64,000 nt of DNA from Cerioporus squamosus (taxonomy: Eukaryota > Basidiomycota > Agaricomycetes > Polyporales > Polyporaceae), in the NCBI GenBank assembly GCA_022592435.1, contig JABYQS010000050.1, forward strand, positions 1 to 64,000, read 5' to 3'. The notes below the pieces were generated by a model. That model did no database searches. It was not told the origin of the DNA and saw only the letters and a list, made by a program, of their open reading frames with translations. Shown piece after piece: positions 21,638 through 33,268 of this stretch; position 1 is the stretch's first letter; each line of letters opens with the position of its first letter. Made by a program: the position numbers and the translations under genes.

Positions 21638-22653
21638 GTGAGTTGTGGTGGCAATTCTGGTGAGTTTCCCCTGGTTCATGGACATGAGGGATTCTTGATC
21701 AGTGTACATATGTACACTGCAAGGATTGCCGCAGACAATATTGTCAGGCTAGCAGATGTCCTGGAGCTACCTGAAGACATATGGACATTGAGCAGACATC
21801 AGTTCTCACGCACTGAGGCATTAGCTCTTATGCTCGCTTGATTTTGGTCACTCACAGACCAGTATGACTTGTCCACCATGTACAACAGATCCCAAGCTGC
21901 TATATCCGAGATCGTCAATTTGGTTGTCATGTTCGTCAACAAGAGATGGAACCATCTGCTTGACTTCAACCATGGCGGCCTCCTTTCCCCAGCCAACCTC
22001 AATTGCTATGCCGCTGCTATACACTGCTGTGGTGCCCCACTCGCAACAATTTGGGGTTTCATCGACTATACCTTGCGTGCCATCTGTTGTCCATGGTGGT
22101 TCCAACAACAGGCTTACAGTGGACACAAGAGAAAGCATGCACTCAAGTTCCAGGCAGTGATGCTCCCCTGCGGGCTGTTCGGTCACCTCTACGGTCCGCA
22201 CAAAGGTTGACCAAATGACAACTTTCATCTTTTGGATAGCGGCCTGCCGCCTGATGGAGAAGTGTCAGAAGTATGCGGCATGTCCAGGTGACCATCCAGG
22301 TGTGTGTGCTCCTCTTACTAGTACTGTCAATCCATGGCCGACCATTTATGCTAGGGAAAATACGGCATCTACAAGTCTTTGGTGATCCTGCCTATGGAAT
22401 ATTGCAGCAGTTGATCAGCCCATACGTCGATCCCACCCCCGACCAGCGTGCATGGAACTTGGAGATGTTGAAGATGCAGATGGCCGTCGAGCATGAATTT
22501 GGTATAGTTTCCAGTCTGTTCCCTTTTCTTAATGTGGGGTGGAAAATGTGCCTCTTCGAGTCTCCTGTCAGCTGCTACTACCATGTCAGTGTCCTCTTCA
22601 CAAATGCACACAATTGGCTGTACCCCAACCAGATCGTGCAATTTTTTGACTGT
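21638..22653 (+). pseudogene. PIF/Harbinger-type transposase (DDE_Tnp_4), degenerate
   Basis: A plus-strand relic of a Harbinger-like endonuclease. The N-terminal part (LADVLELPEDIWTLSRHQFS) is followed by MYNRSQAAISEIVNLVVMFV, then the first catalytic Asp in IWGFIDYTLRAIC (about 22064), GHKRKHALKFQAVMLPCGLF, the second Asp in LQVFGDPAYGI (about 22385) and the Glu in MAVEHEFGIV (about 22490). It ends LYPNQIVQFFDC. Family members cut and paste DNA with a three-base duplication. Stops at 21839 and 22208 and a frame change before 22273 inactivate it. Terminal inverted repeats were not located. Confidence 0.75.
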
Positions 22654-25032
22654 TAGCCACCGTTACTTCAGGAGTACTTCCACCATTAAGATTCTGCTGC
22701 TGTTTGATTGTGATATATAAATTTATAAATACATGTTACATGTGGTTGGTAACTGAACTGTCTGCCTACTCAGAGCATGGGGCAAGCTGTGGTAAGACAG
22801 AGAGAACTTGCTTGGTAACCTCTTCATAAGTCTGCATTGCCTTGTTGACCTTGTTACCCATCTCTTGCAGATGTGCATCCACCTTCTCGAGACGCTCCAG
22901 AACCTCACTCATCTGTGCATCCTTTCCTGTTTAAAACAGGCAAGGGTACGTACAAGTGGCGGCGATGATGAGCAAGGCTGGCGAGATTACAACACTTAGA
23001 GATCAGCACTAACTACACGTACATTGAGTAGCTACTCCAAGATCAAAGTTTCAGCTCTTTCCAAGCTGTACAGTACCGTGAGCCATTGGACTGCACCTCC
23101 GTGCAACAGGCGCTGGGGTTACTTCCAACATTCCCACTGCGACACTTCTTCGCAGGCTTGTCAGCAGGGGCCTGGTTCTCGCTGTCAAGACCAGTATCAC
23201 TTTGCACACACTTTCTCCCAGCGAGTGTTGTAAGTGAAGCATCACAGATCGCCTGACCACCACAACGATCTTCATCTTCCTTCTGTTGAGCAGTCAGAAG
23301 ACGCCAGTCACCATGACAATCACACTCAGCTTCTTTTTTACAGCTGATCGGTGATGTTCTGGTTGTAGGCATCGAGCTTGTGCTTTGCACAGAGCTCAAG
23401 GTACAAAGCGAGTTTGATCCTCTGCAGCTCAGTCAGTTCGCATTTAAGCAACTTCCCTTTCCCAGAGCCAGGATTCTGATAGTGGTTAGCACACGCATAT
23501 TGAACAACGAATAGACCAGCTTACCATGTGTTATTCGATCAACGCCATCGTCTTGGTCTGCAGTGACTCCAATTTGATGCCAATACATAACCCATCCTCA
23601 TTGAGCTTGGCCAGGAGGTGTTTTCAGGCCTCACCCTGCTGTCCCCACTTCGTTGCAAAGGGATTCATCTGACTTGCATGCTGGACGATAGCCTTGAGCT
23701 CCCAGAATGAATACTTGTGGCACTGGCGCTTCCGAGTCTTCCAATTCACAGCTTAAGAGACCTCAGTGTTGCCAGTGTCGTCATCATTGCTTGCGGATGC
23801 CAAAGGCTTGGGGGAGTCTGCACTGTGACAGGGTAGGGGGTCCCGGGTGTTGTCAGCTGTAGACAGAATGGGGGTGGCAGCAGGGGTTGTGCTAGGCACT
23901 AAGCATAATGTTCCCAGGTTCAAGCGAGAACAAGACTGAGCAGCAGAACAAATACTCACCATCCTTCTGCTCCTGCCCAGCCCTGCCAAGCTCCAAACCT
24001 GCGAGCGGATCTCCATAGACTTGAGGCGATAATGGGGTACTTCAGGGATGAACATCTCCAGGGGTGACAGAGCATAGGCAAGTGGATCAGCTCCAAGAAG
24101 GTGTTTGCAGATGACATGTCTGCTAGGCCAGAGGAAAGTGTCGGCAATGAACCATAGCTACCGTCAGACAAGGAGATCAGTTGAGCATTGTTATCAGTGA
24201 AAGGATCGGGAAGCTGGGGGTGGTTGATGGAGGACACGGCATCTACAAGGAGATGCTTGTGAAGAGCCTGCTTAAAAATGGTTGGGGCGTACAGGCAACA
24301 TCATAGAGTAGCATAGCAGATGGTGTATATGAACATTAGAAAGGACCATCAGTGCGGGGAGAGTGGGTCTGCAGTGGATGAGAGAGCGATGTGTCATGTC
24401 GCGACCGTACCTGAGTAATGGTTGCACGTGACCTTACCAAAACAGGCACACATGGAGTGCCAGCAGCTTGCGGGGTCCCAGCAGAAGAGACTCCACCTGC
24501 TCGAGTTCAGGCTTTGCTTGCTTGAAAGACGCACATTCTTGCTGCATTAAATCTCTGTTTGAGATCCCTTAAATACACTCTAGTAGGGGAAGTTGGCAAT
24601 AGCACATTGTGTCTCTGCTTTTGCTGCTCATGTGATCTTGACAAAAACATCACAACCAGCAAGCCCATTGGTGACTCATGGTAAGACCAAGAGCATGCAG
24701 GGCATCAAACACATGAGCCAAAAGCCCACACACCTTGAGATAAGTAGATGGTCCAAGCCATGGTGATTACACATAAGTCATGTGACCACAAGAAGGCAAG
24801 CTTGGATATGATGGTGAGGATGATCTAGTCCTAGCATATGAGCACACATAAATCATACAGGACTTTTCAATACACATGAAATGAGTTCTTCAAAGTTCAT
24901 GATCATTGTGTTGTATCTGACAATCTGTAGATGCTAATGACCGCAAGAGAAGGGGCAGCGGATGTCTGCAAGAAGTTCCCAAAGTTCCTCAGGTTTGAGA
25001 GATATAAGATACTCATTCAAGAGAGGATCCTG
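22654..25032. other. Degenerate sequence, possible second Harbinger gene
   Basis: On the minus strand near 23760-23560 a coding-like run (RKRQCHKYSFWELKAIVQHA, then ASQMNPFATKWGQQGEA) lies among Ser/Thr-rich open stretches at 23043-23399, 23753-24055 and 23956-24237. Harbinger elements normally carry a second gene for a Myb/SANT-like DNA-binding partner, and position and basic character would fit, but the Trp spacing of SANT is not visible. From 24300 to 25030 I see nothing recognisable. Confidence 0.25.
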
Positions 25033-25487
25033 TTACTTTGGAATGTGGTAGACCCCTTTGGCAACAGCATCAAGTTCAGTATCCAGAACCTCTGTGACCT
25101 TGCCCATTACAAAGTCCTTCATTTGTTCCCCATCTCCATGCTGCATGCCGGTCGGGGGATGCCACCAGCAATTAAGAACACTAACAAGGGCTGGAGACCA
25201 AATCAATGTGGTGCACTCGTCGCTGATCTTGTGGTCGCTAATACAGCCAGGATTAGTGTTGCAGGGTCCAGTCAAGTCTGGTTTTTTGACCTCCCCAAGA
25301 ATAACTGGAACCTTGACCAGAACCAGACTGGCTGAATTTCTGAGGACTGGACTGATTGACCAGTTATTTGGTAACTGAACTTAACCGCAGTCCGGTTTCC
25401 AGTCACGACTGGTCCTTGACCAATTTCTCATGACAATCTCATATCGTAGCCACAGACTGTGGAAACCTAACAACATAACACACTATA

Positions 25488-26520
25488 TCATCAGCAAAAA
25501 CCCGAAACCCTCGGACTGGATTGCGCGCATGGCAATCCAGCGGGCGTCTGCATGCGCTTGCAATCTGGCCACAATCTCAGAGGTCGAGTGCAAGCGCATG
25601 CAAGCTTCCGCCGTCTTGCACTTGCACGTCGGACAATGTCAGGGCAAAGGGCTGCAACCATTTCAGGGCGGCGCCAAGAAGCTTCCTGGGGCTGGTATAA
25701 AAACGCCCCACCCACTCGAGGCTTCTCCCCAACGCCTTCCTCCTCTCCTCCACCTCCACCTCTGGCACCTCCTCCACCTCCTCCGCCCTCCTCCTCCTCT
25801 CTCGCAATGGCCGCTTCGCCGTCCGGAATACAACTCTGATGGGAGAAGGGCGGCGCACGTAAGGTAGGTTGTCTGCTTGAGGTAATGTCTCTAAGTCTGT
25901 GTTGTGTGTTCTATGGCACCTGGTAAGTATGCGTGCATGCGTGGCCAGGTGAGTCCACTACGCTTGTGAACACTGGTGACTGCTAACTCCCAGGAGAGCT
26001 GTCATGATTGAAGAACACGCACCTAACGGTGAGTGTATGCGCTTCTCTCGTGTCCTTCGTATCTGACATGCCTTCGGGAAGTGTAAGTAAGTATTTGGCG
26101 TTTTCGGTGCTGCCCTGAACACCCAGTCCTGTTGGCTTCGAGAGTATATATTACCACTGAGTCCATCATGTAGTCTTCGATCAAGACATATGAATAAACC
26201 ACTTATTGCTCTACCTCGTCCCCAATGTCCGAGCATCCGGCGTAGCACACCGAACCCCGGTGACCTGCCAGCTAGTACCGGCATGCCCGAACCTCCTTGC
26301 CAAGAGGCCATTCGCCAGCAAGACCCACATTCGCGCACAAAGGCCACTTGCGCAGGCAGCAAATGCAATCTGCCTGCGGGGAGATTGCGTCCCTTGCAAG
26401 GGGCTGTTAGTCATTCCATTTGATTGCGTTTGGAGCGGCCGAATACAACCGAATGCGGCGCTCGCTGGCGCTTGCATGCGTCGGCGATCATTTTGGGCTT
26501 TTGCTGATGATGTTTTGAAA
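25488..26520. mobile_element. Tc1/mariner-like non-autonomous element nested in hAT-like 2
   Basis: TCATCAGCAAAAACCC at 25488 and the complement of the right end TCATCAGCAAAAGCCC (26520) form terminal inverted repeats, with TA on the left and TG on the right. The ends are rich in TGCAAT/ATTGC and GCATGC words. The related element at 37327-38702 has the same CATCAGCAAA ends and an exact TA duplication. Inside is a Pol II-like unit: TATAAAAA at 25696, a long pyrimidine tract at 25712-25805, an ATG at 25807 that opens only a ten-codon frame, and AATAAA at 26193. No transposase is present. Confidence 0.6.
25696..25805 (+). promoter_or_regulatory. TATA box and CT-rich tract inside a mobile element
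   Basis: TATAAAAA (25696-25703) is followed by about 95 bases of nearly pure C/T on the plus strand, the arrangement of highly expressed fungal promoters with the start site at the end of the tract. The transcript would begin near 25790-25805 and could end after AATAAA at 26193. No protein-coding frame of useful length follows. Confidence 0.45.
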
Positions 26521-27417
26521 CAAAAACATATGTGTCAGAAGCAAAATGAGCTTGCCCATATTGGGAAAGATAGGCTGTCTTTGGACTCTCAAAGTGCGCA
26601 AATACCGAAATGGGTATGCTCGGTGGCACTGTCGGGCAACCAGTCATGACCAGTTATCTATATGGAGCTGGCCAAATTGGCTGGACTATAACTGCTAATT
26701 GGACTATATTATGTTCAGTTATGGTCTGGTTATTTTAGGGTTTGGTCCAGTTATTTTGCAGTCCTCGACTGGTCCTACAACTGGACCCTGCAACACTAGC
26801 CAGGATCTTCCCAGAAAAGCGCAAGTGGGAGCTTAAGGCCTTGCTTCTGCTGCATATAAATGAGTGTATTCTTGATGCAATCATAAACGGGAGGGCCTGC
26901 AGGAAGTGCACTGCACAGGGCTTCTGTAGAGCCCTCATAGAATAACAAGACTGAAGCCTTGGGTGGCTCAGAAGGCAGAGGAGAATCACCCAATGGAGAA
27001 AAGAGGAGGTCATTGAGGGGATCATTGTAGTCAATATGAGAAGTGTCCTCTTCCCAGTTCATTATATCATAGTAGAGCTTGTTGCTCTCTTCATCCATGG
27101 GAGTGAGCTCAAGAGGATGCAGTAGATAGAAGCACCAGAAGATGGGTGCAGGTTGAGCAGATAGATTATGACTGTGCTAGTATGACAAATATGTGCTAGT
27201 ATGACAAATACATCACAGAATGTAACACAGCAGGTTGCCCCAGTGACCCGGGGTGACCATGATGTAACAGCATCCCTTAACAACCACCAAATGCACCAGA
27301 TGTTCTACAGCTCTCCCACAGGTATCCAAGAATCAAACTCTTCTCATGCAAAACTTTAGAATGTGTTCAGGATTCTGATTGGCTGCCTCCTCCTGAGCAT
27401 TAGCAAAGGGTTTGCAC

Positions 27418-27917
27418 TAGTGTTGTGGAACATTGTCCTGTCCTGTCTTTTGATCCCCCCAAGGTAGGACACAAGACAGGACCGAGGGCAGAACACATGG
27501 ACTTGGCAAGGACAGGACCGAGGACACGTGTCCTCATGATACTTGAGCTGTGGTAAGGATAGGACCAGTATCAGGACCAGTCCAGACTGGTCCTACCTTA
27601 TATAGAGTGATGATTTCCATGATATATCCTCCTCCCTGCAGTGTTAATGCCTTCTATTACCCATAAACCATGTTGTAATAGGTTGTAGACACTGAATACC
27701 ATCAGCTAAGGGCTGTAAAAAGTCAGGTCATAGTTGACCAGATGTGTGGATAAGGACCAGTCCTTATGTGTCCTTGTTAACATCATAATTGACAAGGACT
27801 GAGGACACATCAATGGACAGAACACATTGAGGACATGTGAAGTCCAGTCCTTTGCAGTTCAAGACCTGTCCTGTCATATGTCCTTGATGTGTCCTAGGAC
27901 AGGATTTTACAACACTA
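27418..27917. mobile_element. hAT-like element 3 with GGAC/GTCC arrays
   Basis: TAGTGTTGT...ACAACACTA ends with an exact 8-base duplication GTTTGCAC (27410-27417 and 27918-27925). I count about 26 GGAC/GTCC words (mostly GGACAGGAC, GTCCTGTCC, GGACACA forms) in 500 bases, where about four are expected by chance. It has no coding capacity. Terminal nine bases equal those of hAT-like elements 1 and 2, while the repeated word is different. Confidence 0.88.
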
Positions 27918-27925
27918 GTTTGCAC

Positions 27926-30833
27926 ACACACTGGAGAAAGCATAGAACATCTGGAGCCGAGACTAGCAAGAGGTAGTCAGTGGTATGACTGATGTTGTTG
28001 CTACTATGGTAGGCACTTCCTGCCATGCACTCTGGTACTTACCTGAGGTTCTGGTGTTTGGGGTCTTCCCTAACAGTCAGCTCGGCATTGTGGGCACTAC
28101 CAGGGAGCATTCAGATGGCTTGCCAAAGCATTAACTACCCTTATGGTGTTCCCCCCAAACTGGTGCCCAGGGTCATGGAAGTAATAACCAGAATTTACAA
28201 TTTGCCTTATTGAACTAAAATTATGTCAGAGTTTTCTTATCTACACATGAGGTTTGCATGCATTCACAAGTAATGGTAGAAAGTGCAAGGTATTCATGAC
28301 ATACTCCCTCAGAATCCCTTCTTCCAGCTGCCATGACAAAGCAGAAGCCCTACCCCATTGTACCCCAGCTCATTGAGTTCACACGAAACAGCTATGTGTT
28401 ATCAGAACTCAATAAGGACAGCCAACTGGAGGTGATCTGTCCCTACTGCAACACATATGTTAGGCTCTCAAAATATAGGCCTTAGGAAACTTTAAACAGT
28501 ACTATCTGTCCAAGAAGTGTGACCATGCGCTGAAGACCAAGCTGCGCAAGATTCTCACTGATACCCTAGTCCAGAAGTTTGGGCCTATGTATAGTAAGTG
28601 GTCTTAGAATCCAGATATCTGTAAATGACAATCCTCACCTCCTATAGACCCCAACTATCATCAGGAGATGAATACCTAGTTGCAAGGACCAAGTTGCACT
28701 TGGGATTTCTGGCCTCTCAGGCCTCAGATACCAGTTGTCTATAGGGCAGAGATGAAAATCAAGTCACAAACAAGTATTCTGGCTATACTGTTTGTAAACC
28801 CCCGTTTAGCCCACTCATTCTTATGATTTGTCACTCCTTTATACACTACAACTTATCATCCTTCAATCATGGAATAAAATGTGCTTGGATGAGTGCTATA
28901 CATCTCTCAATGTTGACAAGGAGGAGTTGAGCATCAGATGTGGCCATAAAAGGAAATGGACCCTGGGCACCAACCAGAGAGGAGTTGATGTTGTTGGCAG
29001 CTTGCTTGAATGCCTCCGCAGCACTGCAATTTTTTGGAAGGTTACTAGCATGTCTCCAGATTTTGGACAAGCACTGGGTGGCCCCAGATCTTGCACAAAC
29101 ATATGTAGGTGCCTAAATCCTTCACAATAAAGGGTACCTGGTATGCAAGCACATAGCCAAGCTTCTTTAAGACATGCCTGAGAAAGGACAGTGTGAATAT
29201 GTTGAGAGATTTGCAGCATGCATACATGGATCAGTGTCCTGTATAATCTCCAGGTTACTGTCAGACATCTTCTGCTGATGTCCTACCCCAACCTCTCTCT
29301 CTATAACTTCTCAGATGTAGTACAGTACCTGTAACAAATATATTCCACAATTTCTAGGTATTGGTCTGCTCCAGGATGAGGGTGAATAGTGAAAGGGCTT
29401 ATGGTGTGACTTTAGCCACAATGCAGACTGTCAGACTTTGAAAATTATGCATAACAGTGCTGTTATTGTCTGGACACATGCCAAATCCAATTATATTCAT
29501 TGCTCATTTCCTCCTTGCGCCTTCTTGCTGGTGTCTGCTATCTGCCTTCCCTATCTAGCACTGTTTCCATGGTCCAGTTCAAGAGGGTCTGGCATTCTCT
29601 GAAGAATGCCCCTTGTGGCAGTTGGAGGGCTACATGCAAGTCACCACTAAACTTGGGGGAGCTTAGCCCAGTATCTGGTGTGCAAGCTTGCAACCTACTG
29701 CAGGTCTGGTTGTGGTAGTGCTGTGGAGTTTCTAATGGTAAGCAAAATAGTACCATTATCTGACCCTCATGTAAGCCAACTTCTGGTGGTCTGCTCTGGC
29801 TGACAGATTCTTTGGCAAGCTGGCTATATCTTTGAGTGCTACCTCAATTATCTTCTTACAATTTGTCTTCAAATCAGTAACTGATGTATCAACCAATTGA
29901 AGTCTAACCCCAAAGCCTGGATCAAGTCCACATCCTGCACTGAACAAAGGGCGGCCACGAAATAGATGAGCCATTGAGATAGATGGTGGTGGAGTTTGTC
30001 AATGAGGGAAAGTTGTGCGAGAAGGGAGGGTATGGCAATAATAGTACAGTGACCAAACACGCAGCAGCATGACAGCAGCTGCATCAAGCAGTGGCAGGAT
30101 GTATCAGATGCACTGAATGTTTGCAGGATTTCCAAGAATGGAGGCACTACTTGAAATATGGCCAGAAGGTTGACAACAGCCTGCAAGGGTGGAGTGAACA
30201 AGCTCCTGGGCAGTGGCCAGGAGGGGCTGACAGTAACCTTACTATGTCAGTAGTTGAAGTGATCATAACCCACTGCCCATAATTCAATCAATTAAATTAT
30301 TATCTAATGAGTTACTCTGCTGCTTGGCATATAAGAAAGGTTTGGCAGTATAGTACACAGAAGAAACCTGGGTTGCTGCTTGCAAGGCTTACACTGTGTA
30401 CCACATGAGCAGCAAGACCTACCACTCTATAACTGAACAGTTTAATGTTTTGTGGACAACACCACACACTTGATATCAAGGCAAGTGCTTGTTTAAAAGT
30501 GTGAGCCACAGCAAGCAGCAGCTCCTCTCACCTGAAGAGAAAGATTCAAGACACACTCTGTGACTGGATTGAGCATCTCCAGGACACCTGTCAGCCCATC
30601 GACAAGCACACTGCCCTAGATCTCATTTAGCAAATCACTGGCACACCGCAAACCCCAAACATCAAGTGGATCTACCAGTTTCTTGAGTGTTATCCCCAGA
30701 TAGATGCGCTGCACGTGCAGGTATTGAACCATGTGAACATTGACAATCACTTCAAGAAGCTTAAGGCCATCATCAAGGAGTTCAACATCCTGTGGAGCCA
30801 TACAATATGTATGAGGTGTGTCACTTTATGATA
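27926..30833. other. AT-rich repeat debris, no intact gene
   Basis: About 2.9 kb without a recognisable gene. At 28333-28480 a plus-strand run MTKQKPYPIVPQLIEFTRNS, then ICPYCNTYVRLSKY, has a Cys-x2-Cys pair and a later His (KKCDHALKTKLRKIL, 28508-28550), so a decayed zinc finger is possible. At 30600-30800 a coding-like plus-strand run (NIKWIYQFLECYPQIDALHV) is also unassigned. Everything else reads as non-coding. Confidence 0.25.
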
Positions 30834-31060
30834 TGTTACATCCCATGCTCCAAGTCACCAACTCTGAACCCAACTCCAATCTGGACTCCAGTCTGTCTAT
30901 TGACTCATACTTACTTCATCTTCCTTCGATCATGACACATTCTTATAGCAACACTTACCCCTTATTATCTGTTCCCTCGGACTCCAACCATCTCTGCAAT
31001 TCCAATAGTATTGCCTGATCATATCTGCACTTGCATCCACTTTGCATCTGCACTTACTTC

Positions 31061-31574
31061 AGAGCCTGTTTGGCTGCTGCTACATTGTCCTGTAGGTTCA
31101 GTTGTACCAGCCAGAACCAATAGATCGGTAGTTGGCCCATAGCTGCCCAAATATGATCACTGTGACCTCTGTGATCTCAGTGAAATGACACGTCTAATGT
31201 TGGTTTGCAGTCACCGTTGCAGGTTCGATTCTGCATTCTCCCATTTAATCCCTTATCTCTTCTCCTTCCAGGTGCACACTGTGTGAGCACTTACTTGTCT
31301 GTAAATAGTACTAGGCATTAACACACATAGTCAATAACCATTAGATGCCCTACTGAGCTCAGATAGAGGTGTTTTTTTTGTGGCAGGCTGGGACACAGAG
31401 CCTGTGTCAGCTCACTGACATGAGCAACCCTAACCCAACTCCCTGTTCAGGAGGGCCCAGGAACTTGCCAGGAACAATCCCAGACAATCTGGTTGTCACC
31501 CTGTGACTTTAGATGCTAGACCATCCCACCTACGGGCCACCCTCCAACAATGTTGCTGCAGCCAAACAGGCTCT
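31061..31574. mobile_element. Non-autonomous TIR element in LTR-G copy 2
   Basis: AGAGCCTGTTTGGCTGC at the left and its complement at the right (31558-31574) form a 17-base inverted repeat; ACATTGT/ACAATGT extends the pairing further in. TACTTC flanks both sides (31055-31060, 31575-31580); if the last two bases are counted as flank, the repeat is the 8-base CTTACTTC. There is no coding capacity. The interior holds GGTTCGATTCT (31222), which resembles a Pol III B box, but no convincing A box. Confidence 0.7.
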
Positions 31575-31970
31575 TACTTCCTATTGATTACTTACTTGCT
31601 TCTGCCTTGGCACTGGACTCCAACTCCTGTTTTTACTTTTGGCTTACTCCTTTTTGGACCTCCGGACTTTAGTATAAAAGCCTGCTTGTATTCTCCCTTA
31701 GACCCCAGTTCTAATATCTTGTTTATCTTCCCGTTATCCTCTACCATATTCTTTGTGTTATCAGCAAACTCAATCTATTGTATTTTCTTCTAACTCATCT
31801 GCACCTCTGCCTGATCTCTGATCTCTGACCTCCATTGTCTGACTCTGGTCTTTGGGCTTCTGACTTTCTGTTTACCCTTGCTCAACTTCTTATTCCTTGC
31901 TTACTTCGGTATAAACTCCGGTGTTTTGTTCCATTGCAAATCAAAGACACCCTGTATCTCCTCAGGCCCA

Positions 31971-32340
31971 TAAGGCTGAGCAATAGGTCAGCTTGGCCAC
32001 AGGTTGACCTAGAGGCTAGAATTACCTGGATCCGTAACCTACAGGTCCAGGTCAAACAGGTCACAGGTCATACAGGTCAAGACTTGTACGGATCTAGGTC
32101 GGGATCTTGACGAATTCTGCAGGTCCAAAGATGACCTGTGCCAAAATTGTTTCTCTTCCAAATGATGATTCTTGCAATTAGCACCATAAAAGTTTTGTGT
32201 ACAGGTTATACAAGTACTTGGCCTATAGGTCACAGGTTAAACAGGTCCCGGTCAGCACAGATCTAGGTATCACTTTTTCAGCCACAGGTACCTGCAAAAC
32301 GGATCTAGGTGGACCTATAGGTATCTGTTGCTCAGCCTTA
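31971..32340. mobile_element. hAT-like element 4 with AGGTCA arrays
   Basis: TAAGGCTGAGCAATAG at the left and the complement of the right end TAAGGCTGAGCAACAG are terminal inverted repeats. Both flanks contain CCTCAGG (31960 and 32341), the interrupted LTR-G sequence. Both arms are packed with ACAGGTCA, CCTATAGGT and GATCTAGGT words in both orientations around a short AT-rich core. Only 370 bases; non-coding. Confidence 0.75.
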
Positions 32341-32453
32341 CCTCAGGGCATTGATCAATGTCTTTGCCAAAGTCTTCATCTCCATGTTGCTATCATACTC
32401 TTGGACTTTGGGCTTCCCTCCATAATTTGATTTAGCAGCACATGGTTCTAACA

Positions 32454-33268
32454 TGAGCAGCAGAAAGGAGAGACCAAAGCACAGAGTGGTAGAGTTTGAA
32501 ATTATATGGGGACTGTCCTTAGGAAACATCACAGGGCATTGAGTCCTGTATGAATTTCAACAGGTCTGACAGATGGGTACAGGGCCAGGTCACAGTCTGG
32601 CAATGCTTCATACCTCTTCCAAAAGCTGTGAATCACAGCTTTCCAAACAATATGTGATGCACTGCAATTTGACCACTAGACCCTGTGCATCATGCTGATA
32701 AAAGTCAGCATATCTCAGCCACAGAGCATCTAGCTATCCAGAAACTGTGGCACCCCATTACAGACAAATCATACCATTGGTAGAGAGCATATTGAGGAAG
32801 CCACAGCAAAAAATTCAGGCAGAACAAGCAAGTTCCTGCGGACATATCATCGTTTCTTGTGTCCTGTGCAGGCAACACAGAGAATCAATCATAGCTCCTG
32901 TCTATGTTGAGCTATCACTGGAGCATAGACGGTGTTTGAAAGCTCCAACAAGGCCAGATCAGACAAGGGGTGATAGATACTCATTATTGGAAGGGGGTTG
33001 GAATGGGTGACAAAGCTTGTTGCCTGCAGAACAAGAATACAGACTGGAGGATGAGCTAATTGACTTACTTGACATGTCCTCCCATCCCAGTTCTGTCCCC
33101 AAAACCTTTCCATGCCATCACTGCTTCCAAACAAGCCCAAAATCATAATCACTGAGCTTGATCTGAGTAAGATATTGAATAATCTTTGAAGCACTTCTTC
33201 AACACTACTAAGCAGGGTGGCCAGTGGTTGATGTGAATACAACAAGTGAGAGCAGGGTGAAGACTAGC
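32454..33268. other. No gene; one hairpin related to the hAT-like copies
   Basis: AAAGCTGTG/CACAGCTTT around AAT at 32622-32643 resembles the internal hairpin of copies A, B and C, and nearby GGTACAGGGCCAGGTCACAG looks like an array fragment. Element borders were not found. The rest is unremarkable. Confidence 0.35.

Larger units (their letters stand above)
25254..26798. mobile_element. hAT-like element 2 with ACTGG/CCAGT arrays
   Basis: TAGTGTTGCAGGGTCCAGT at the left and its complement at the right (ACTGGACCCTGCAACACTA) are perfect 19-base terminal inverted repeats. GCCAGGAT flanks both sides (25246-25253 and 26799-26806), an exact 8-base duplication typical of hAT. Subterminal arrays of CCAGT/ACTGG words cover about 190 bases on each side. 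The centre is occupied by a second element (25488-26520). No transposase is encoded. It uses the same word as element 1 at 19652, so the two are relatives. Confidence 0.88.
25033..27098 (-). pseudogene. Unrecognised open frame split by a hAT-like insertion
   Basis: A minus-strand open stretch 27098-26807 contains NWEEDTSHIDYNDPLNDLLF and ends LALFWEDPG. The stretch from 25253 to 25033 contains SDHKISDECTTLIWSPALVS and VLNCWWHPPTGMQHGDGEQM. With the hAT-like element and one copy of its 8-base duplication removed, the two halves are in the same frame, so the element inserted into coding sequence. The Trp/Pro/His-rich protein is unknown to me; neighbouring relics suggest it belongs to a repeated, mobile-element-associated gene family. 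Confidence 0.45.
30834..32453 (+). repeat. Solo LTR of family LTR-G, copy 2, doubly interrupted
   Basis: TGTTACATCCCATGCTCCAA...TCTAACA in plus orientation. Removing the inserts at 31061-31574 and 31971-32340 leaves about 740 bases colinear with copies 1 and 3. No matching 5-base flank (TGATA, TGAGC). The 3' part carries TGGACTTTGGGC and TCTGACC/TCTGATC tandem words. Confidence 0.7.

Noticed and set aside
31222..31240. tRNA gene or SINE around a GGTTCGATTC string
   Set aside because: No cloverleaf can be drawn and no A box lies at the right distance; kept only as a curiosity inside the TIR element.
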